Below are positions 41,301 to 47,300 of a stretch of DNA of 64,000 nucleotides, piece by piece. Position numbers and translations under genes: made by a program. The notes beneath the pieces are model-generated. The model did no database searches, was not told where the DNA came from, and saw nothing but the letters and a program-made list of their open reading frames with translations. Numbering within the stretch: position 1 is the first letter of the stretch; every line of letters begins with the position of its first letter. The DNA is from Kryptolebias marmoratus (Eukaryota > Chordata > Actinopteri > Cyprinodontiformes > Rivulidae): contig NC_051431.1 in assembly GCF_001649575.2 (NCBI RefSeq), forward strand, positions 16,774,173 to 16,838,172. The letters are read 5' to 3'.

Positions 41301-44300
41301 GCAGTTGTCTGCAGCCTTCAGGTTTATCCAACTTGAAAATAAATCAAAGATTTTCAGACTCTTCGATATGTTGTTTAAAGAGCTGTCTATGAGGGAGGGA
41401 AACTAAAATGAAAACTGACATAAACAACAGCCTCAGTTAGTTTTAAGCCTGTTATAGTCTATGGGCTACAGTGTAAACGAGTCATGTCTGTAATTCCTAA
41501 ACAATTAATGCAACTTGTTTTATGAAGCTACTGAACTGAAGCTTTTCAGTCCCATGTTGTTTCAAATGCATCAAACGTGTGCAGCCTTTGACCGAGTGTC
41601 TGTAGGTTTTTCTCCATCATACTGATGATGTTACACGCTGCTGTTCTGTGTCTGATATGTTTTCTGCATGTGTGTACTCTAGCCACTTCAGAAAAAAGAA
41701 GGCGATGGCCACTTCATCTGTACAGTGTACTTGCAAGAAACGGAGCCAGAAGAGCAACTCGTCAAAGTAAAATTCGATTTGACCAAATGACGTTTTTACT
41801 GCTTTTTGTGCTCAGCTTGTTTTTCGTGTGCAGACCTGCAGTGTCGCAGTACCCGAGCACATTCAGTTCCCTCTTCTGTGTTGATAATTGATAAAACTCT
41901 GGTTCCTGTTTTCTTTCCCCTCAGGTCCCTGGCTCCATGACTGCAGCAGAGCTGACATGTGGGGTTTTGGACCGACGTAACATCCTAGTCAGAGAAAAAG
42001 ATTACTGGAGCTGCTGGGAGGTCTGTGACAAAGAGGAAATGGGTGAGACGCGCAGAAAAAAATACAAAGAGGGGGAGATGGCCACCATCAATGGTTCAGT
42101 TGCGATGTGATGTGCCTCAGGGATCATTCCTTGGTCCGCTTTTATTTTTTTGGTAGTTGATCAGGTAATATCACTCTGGTTGCTGGAAGTCCTGGAGTTA
42201 TATTTTACTCTAAGAGTAATAATATATGCATTGAAAGAACTGCGTCAACTCCAAATAAAAGTTATTTATTCAGCTTTTGTTGAGAGTTGAAGGAGGCCTC
42301 CGCTTTGGAAAGCGTCGCTGATTCGTACAACTAAATACAAGCTGTGTCAAATTAAAAGTAACTGATGAAAACAAACAACAGAAATGGACAAGACCCTGTG
42401 AGGTTCTCTGTACTCAGCTTGATTTGCCAATAATAAAGCCTGTTCCCTTGTGACAACACAGTCCCACTCAGCAGATCCGCTGCTGTGGTTTTTCCTTTGT
42501 GAGTTTGGTATGTGCTCCGCCTGTGTTGGTTTTTTTTTTTACCAGGAAACGTCATTCGATGCTAGTAAAGCTCAGCTGATTCCTCTGATTTCCCGTTACT
42601 AGTCAGAAGACCGGTTTTCAAACCTCATCTGTCCTTGGCTCATGCTGATGCTTTGATGATATTTAAATTCCTTTTTTTGTTTATTATGTAATGTAATAGT
42701 TTCAGTTTGCGCTCAGTTACGTCATCCTTTCTTTGTCCTTGTCTGTTCCTCAGAACGCCCTCTGCATTATCAGGAGCGAGTCTTACCCATCCTTCACTCC
42801 ATTGGGGCCGATTCCCGTCTACTGATCAAGAAACATCCCGATATAGAGGCTATGATGAGCTTCCTAAGTAAAACTTGCAAAATCTTTCCTGCTAAACCAT
42901 TTCCACTGCTTTGTGTTCCTGTTCGCTCTTAAATCTTTCATTCTGCCTCCCAGCCAATAAGGTGGACGTCGCCAAACACGGGATAATGAAGTTCAGAGAA
43001 GAAAGAAGCATCTTAGGGCTGGGGCTGTCCACGGGAAACTTCCACGAACGATACTTCATTCTCAACGTCACCTCGCTCAGAATGTACAAGGATGTCAGAG
43101 TAAGAGTCAAACACAGGTCAAGTCTTTATTGTTTTAAGTCACTTTAAATCTCAAACTTATCAGTGATTTTGTTGTTGTTTTTGTCTCAGAGTAACCGTCC
43201 AGATAGAGAATGGCCAGTGAAAAGCTTGAAGATTTACTTAGGAATCAAGAAGAAACTCCGTCCTCCCACACAGTGAGCAAACATGTGGCTATTAAATAGT
43301 AAATAAAGAAATGGCTTATTTATAGGAGCTTTAATATGAATATACCGTTTTTAGACATAAGAGCATTTTAATGGTTTCAGTAATTTTCAGTGCGACAAAT
43401 ACATTACAATATATTTAATTAGACATTATGTAATTTACATGCCTAATTATGCATGTATAAAATACATTTTGTGTAACTCTAAAACAGTTCCTGAGTCTTG
43501 TAAATATCGTCAGTGACCACTAGGGGGCAGACTAAGACCATGAATCCTAATGACTGACTCTGAAAAGAATCATTAGGTTATTTTTTGTATTTATCTTTGT
43601 GTGTTTTCAGTTGGGGCCTGACAGTGGTGTATGAGAGCAAGAAACCAGAGAGGCAGCAGTGGTGAGTAGCTGATCCACTAATCGATCTAATGTCTGCACT
43701 TTACTACGCTGCTCGTGCCAGACCTCCACATTGTGTCAAGGATTTAAATAGTTTTGGTGCTTAATTGCTATAATACCTTAGATTTGTGCATATTTGTTGT
43801 TGTTTAATATACAGTTGTTCCGAAACATGTTTAGATTTGTTATAATTTCTTCCTAAACTGCAAACTGGCGCATGAGAAAACAGGACGTGTTTCTATTTCA
43901 TATTACAACTTTTCTGATTTATTCATTTTTTTTCTGATGACTTTGGTTCAGTACTGCTTCTAGACCCCCTCCCCTAAGAACAGTGGAATTTTAAACATAT
44001 TTCAGTACTAAAAATGTATTTTTTTAAAATTTATTCCTGTTTCCTTCCTCCAGCGAAGACACTACGCAGCACACAGAGGTGCCTGGTTTCAGTTCGAACT
44101 CACTCAGTCGTTCTGACATGTTAGCAGGCGGCGTAATTATATTTATGATATGCATGCAAATATAATAAACATCAGAGGAAGCTGCAGGCTTTTCCTTAGG
44201 CGGGGTAAACGGGTCAGATCTCTGCATGAGGGAGCCGTCTGAAAGGTCGGCTCCACCTAGAGGGGAAAAAGTATAACTGTGGCTTTATTCTGATCCAGGT

Positions 44301-47300
44301 CTGCATCCCTCCAAATGTGTGTGTTTGTGTGTATTAGGGATGTGCTTGTGTAGCACCAAAGCTGATGTGGTGCACAGTTACCAATCCAGCGTGTTAAAAA
44401 TACGTAAGACAGAGTGTTATGATGCCCACCCTCACTGCAATTCAGGCCAGCCGGCACAATTAGATTCATCTCAAAACAATGGAGCTGATTATGTTCATAT
44501 GTCAGTCAAATAGTTTAGTTTTTACTCAGTGACTTTGTGACCTGTCAAAAAAAGAACGTGGCTTTGAATAGCTGTTTTTATTTTCCAGTCTGTATCTCAG
44601 GTCACACGTTTCTAAAACCTCACACATATGACAGCGGTGCTATGTGCTGTTACTTACTCCCTGCAGTCGATGTGCTCCGACTTCTCGTCAGCAGGGAGGA
44701 AAGAGGCAGACGATCTGCTTTCTGGGCAAAAAATAAAGTCAAGTGTGGAGGGGAAAAAAAAAAGGGTTTCTTGTCGCTGGTACTACTAAAGCCATCAGAG
44801 CTGAATTTTATAACAAATGATAAAGGTTTGGAGTTTTTAACTCATTATAATTCACATATAAATCATGTTTCTCCGACGCAAAATGTTAAAAATGATCTAA
44901 CAGGGTGCTTTTTTTTCTTCCTAAACATCTGCTTTGTGTGTATTTTTAATAAGGACATCTGCCGCTTTTATGTGTTGATGCACCGATGCAAAACGGAGAG
45001 CCTTACCGTGGCTAATGTGTGTTCATCCACACACAGGTTGTGTGTTAATGTCTGTGTGGCCGTCACACCGTTGTTGACAGCAGAGAACATCTTCCCTGTC
45101 CTTGTCACGCTGTGGGCCAAATAATCATTTTGTTCAGCTTCTTTGTTCCTTTTTTTTGTCCTATTAGAAACTCACCTTGGAACAAAAGAGAGAAAGAGTC
45201 AGAAAGTTTAAAGAGTCAAGGAGCAGGAAGTGACGAACTAAAGGGCAGAAACTCTAATCGGAGGTTGGAAAGTTTTGATTTTAGTGCAGGTTTACAGAAA
45301 ATCTGGTTGAAGCGGAGTTTAGAAGCAGTCGCTGAGCTAATTTAACTTTTCCACCGGCGCGTAACGATGCTGCGTGTTTTTCGTTTATTGCCTCAATCCC
45401 CTTTAGTTTCATACATCTGTAAATTTCTCTTTTTATTTCACTAATTTCTCGCACCGTTCTTGCAGTAGTTGCACTCCAGCCTCCTTTCCAGAATGTCATA
45501 GAAAGCAGTTTTTTAAAAAAAATTATTTACAGCTCATTAATGTCGTAGGTCGGCTGGTATTTAATTGCACGCAGAAAAACAACAAGTCGTTGCAGATGCG
45601 AGGCTGTATGAATACATGTTGTTCTTTTTAAATCCGAGCACTAATGAGCTCTGTTAGGCAAACTGCTCGCAGGGAGGAGATCCGTGTGCGCCGCATTAAA
45701 GCTGGGGTCCACGCTCGACGCTGCATACTGTTTGTGTCACTGTTGCGTCTCAGCGGAGGGCGCCTGAGTGATTGCTAAAGTCGAAACCTGTGCTGGTTAC
45801 GGCAGTAAGTGCATAAATGAAGCCTGTTTATTCAGCGTCACAGCGTGGCCGATGACTCGCGGGGGCTTATGGGACGGAGACCCGAGTGGCATAAAATGTG
45901 CTCACATTAAGTCATTAGAGACACAAACTCTTTTAACGGACGCGGGCAGACGGAGCCGAAAGTCCTAATCAGTGTTTTTCTTTCAAATTAACCGTCGCGC
46001 TCCGTGTTTACTCCTGCGGCGTCGCCACGGAGCGCTATGGGAGAGAGCACGTCAGTTTCCCCTAATATCTCTGATTACCTCTCCGTCGTCGTCGTCGTTC
46101 TGTTTTCCCAAAATGTTTCTGCGACTCTAAAACGCTTCTCAGCCTCACGGCCCGGGTCCTGATGTCGCCGCACACCGTGGCTCACCTTATCACCGTCTGT
46201 TTATTTGCAGGTACCTCTGCTGCGAAAGCCAGTCAGAAATGAGGGAGTGGTACGCGACATTTCTCAGTATTCAGGTGTGTGTTCTCTCCCTCGCACACAC
46301 ACACGTCTCACAGACATGCTGGAGAAAATATCTGCAGCAATTTGAAATTCATGGATCTGTTGCTGCAGCTAGTCGTAATCTATACTGCTGCTGATTGTGA
46401 TCACGGCTGAATGACGTGTCCCTCAGCGGGACGGTTTAACTGGCCTGACACATGATTTTTCTCTTTTGTGGCATCAGGCTGTTTAGTCTCTTATTTATCC
46501 CCGTCTCCGTGTCTTCGTTTGTCCCCACTTCAGTACGACGGCGACATGTGGCCTCAGGACGGACTCCAGCGGACCCGGGTGATCCGCACGCTGCCAGACA
46601 CGCGTCACGGTAACGTGTCGCTGATACCGCTGCGCGGCAGTGAGAATGAGATGCGGAACAGCGTAGCAGCTTTCAGCCAAGACCCGCTTGCTGTGAGTCA
46701 ATCTGCCAATCAGCCGGGGACTAATCTTGGGACAAGCCGGGCAGCTCGATCTGGAGCTGTCGGCTAATCAGAGACATTCATGCTGATCAGGTGGTCCACA
46801 CCCTCCATGTCGATCCTTATCGAGAGGCAGAACTACATGTCCTGTCGTTTAAAGGCCGGATTTCTTGTGTTTAAAGGGTGACAGGAGGTGTGGGTTCCAC
46901 CTGCGCAGGATGAATACTCTGGTCTGTGATTTAACTGTGATTTCAGTCATCATGACTGGAGCTGGGTTCTTTAAACTGTGCTGTTTGAACAATGATGTGA
47001 TGACCCTTTTCTTTGTGAGATGTATGCACGTGCCTTTCATTAGCCCGGACCTGAGGAGGTTTTAGGAACCCAGACAGTATGAGGTGAGGCAGACGGCAGC
47101 GCCTCCGTGTCGCAGGCCAAGTAAATAAAACTGCAAAAGGAGCAATTCCAGTACAGATCTGCCGAAGCTCAAAGAAACAAAAAGAATTGCACCTTTTTGA
47201 TGTGAATTCGCGCCTGCAGGCAAACTTCGGTTAACGCTGTTCCGCCGCATCTGCTCGCAGATTTTTTCAGCTTGAGCGAGTTTGAAAAACGCCAACGCCG

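Noticed and set aside
44537..45124. 195-codon plus-strand ORF in ARAP1 intron 29
   Set aside because: Starts with GTG, biased to hydrophobic and poly-Phe stretches from T-rich DNA, no domain and no splice support.
46693..46767. Unspliced C-terminus reading on from exon 31
   Set aside because: The extension is unlike mammalian ARAP1, whereas splicing to 47859 restores the conserved end LFRDVR.
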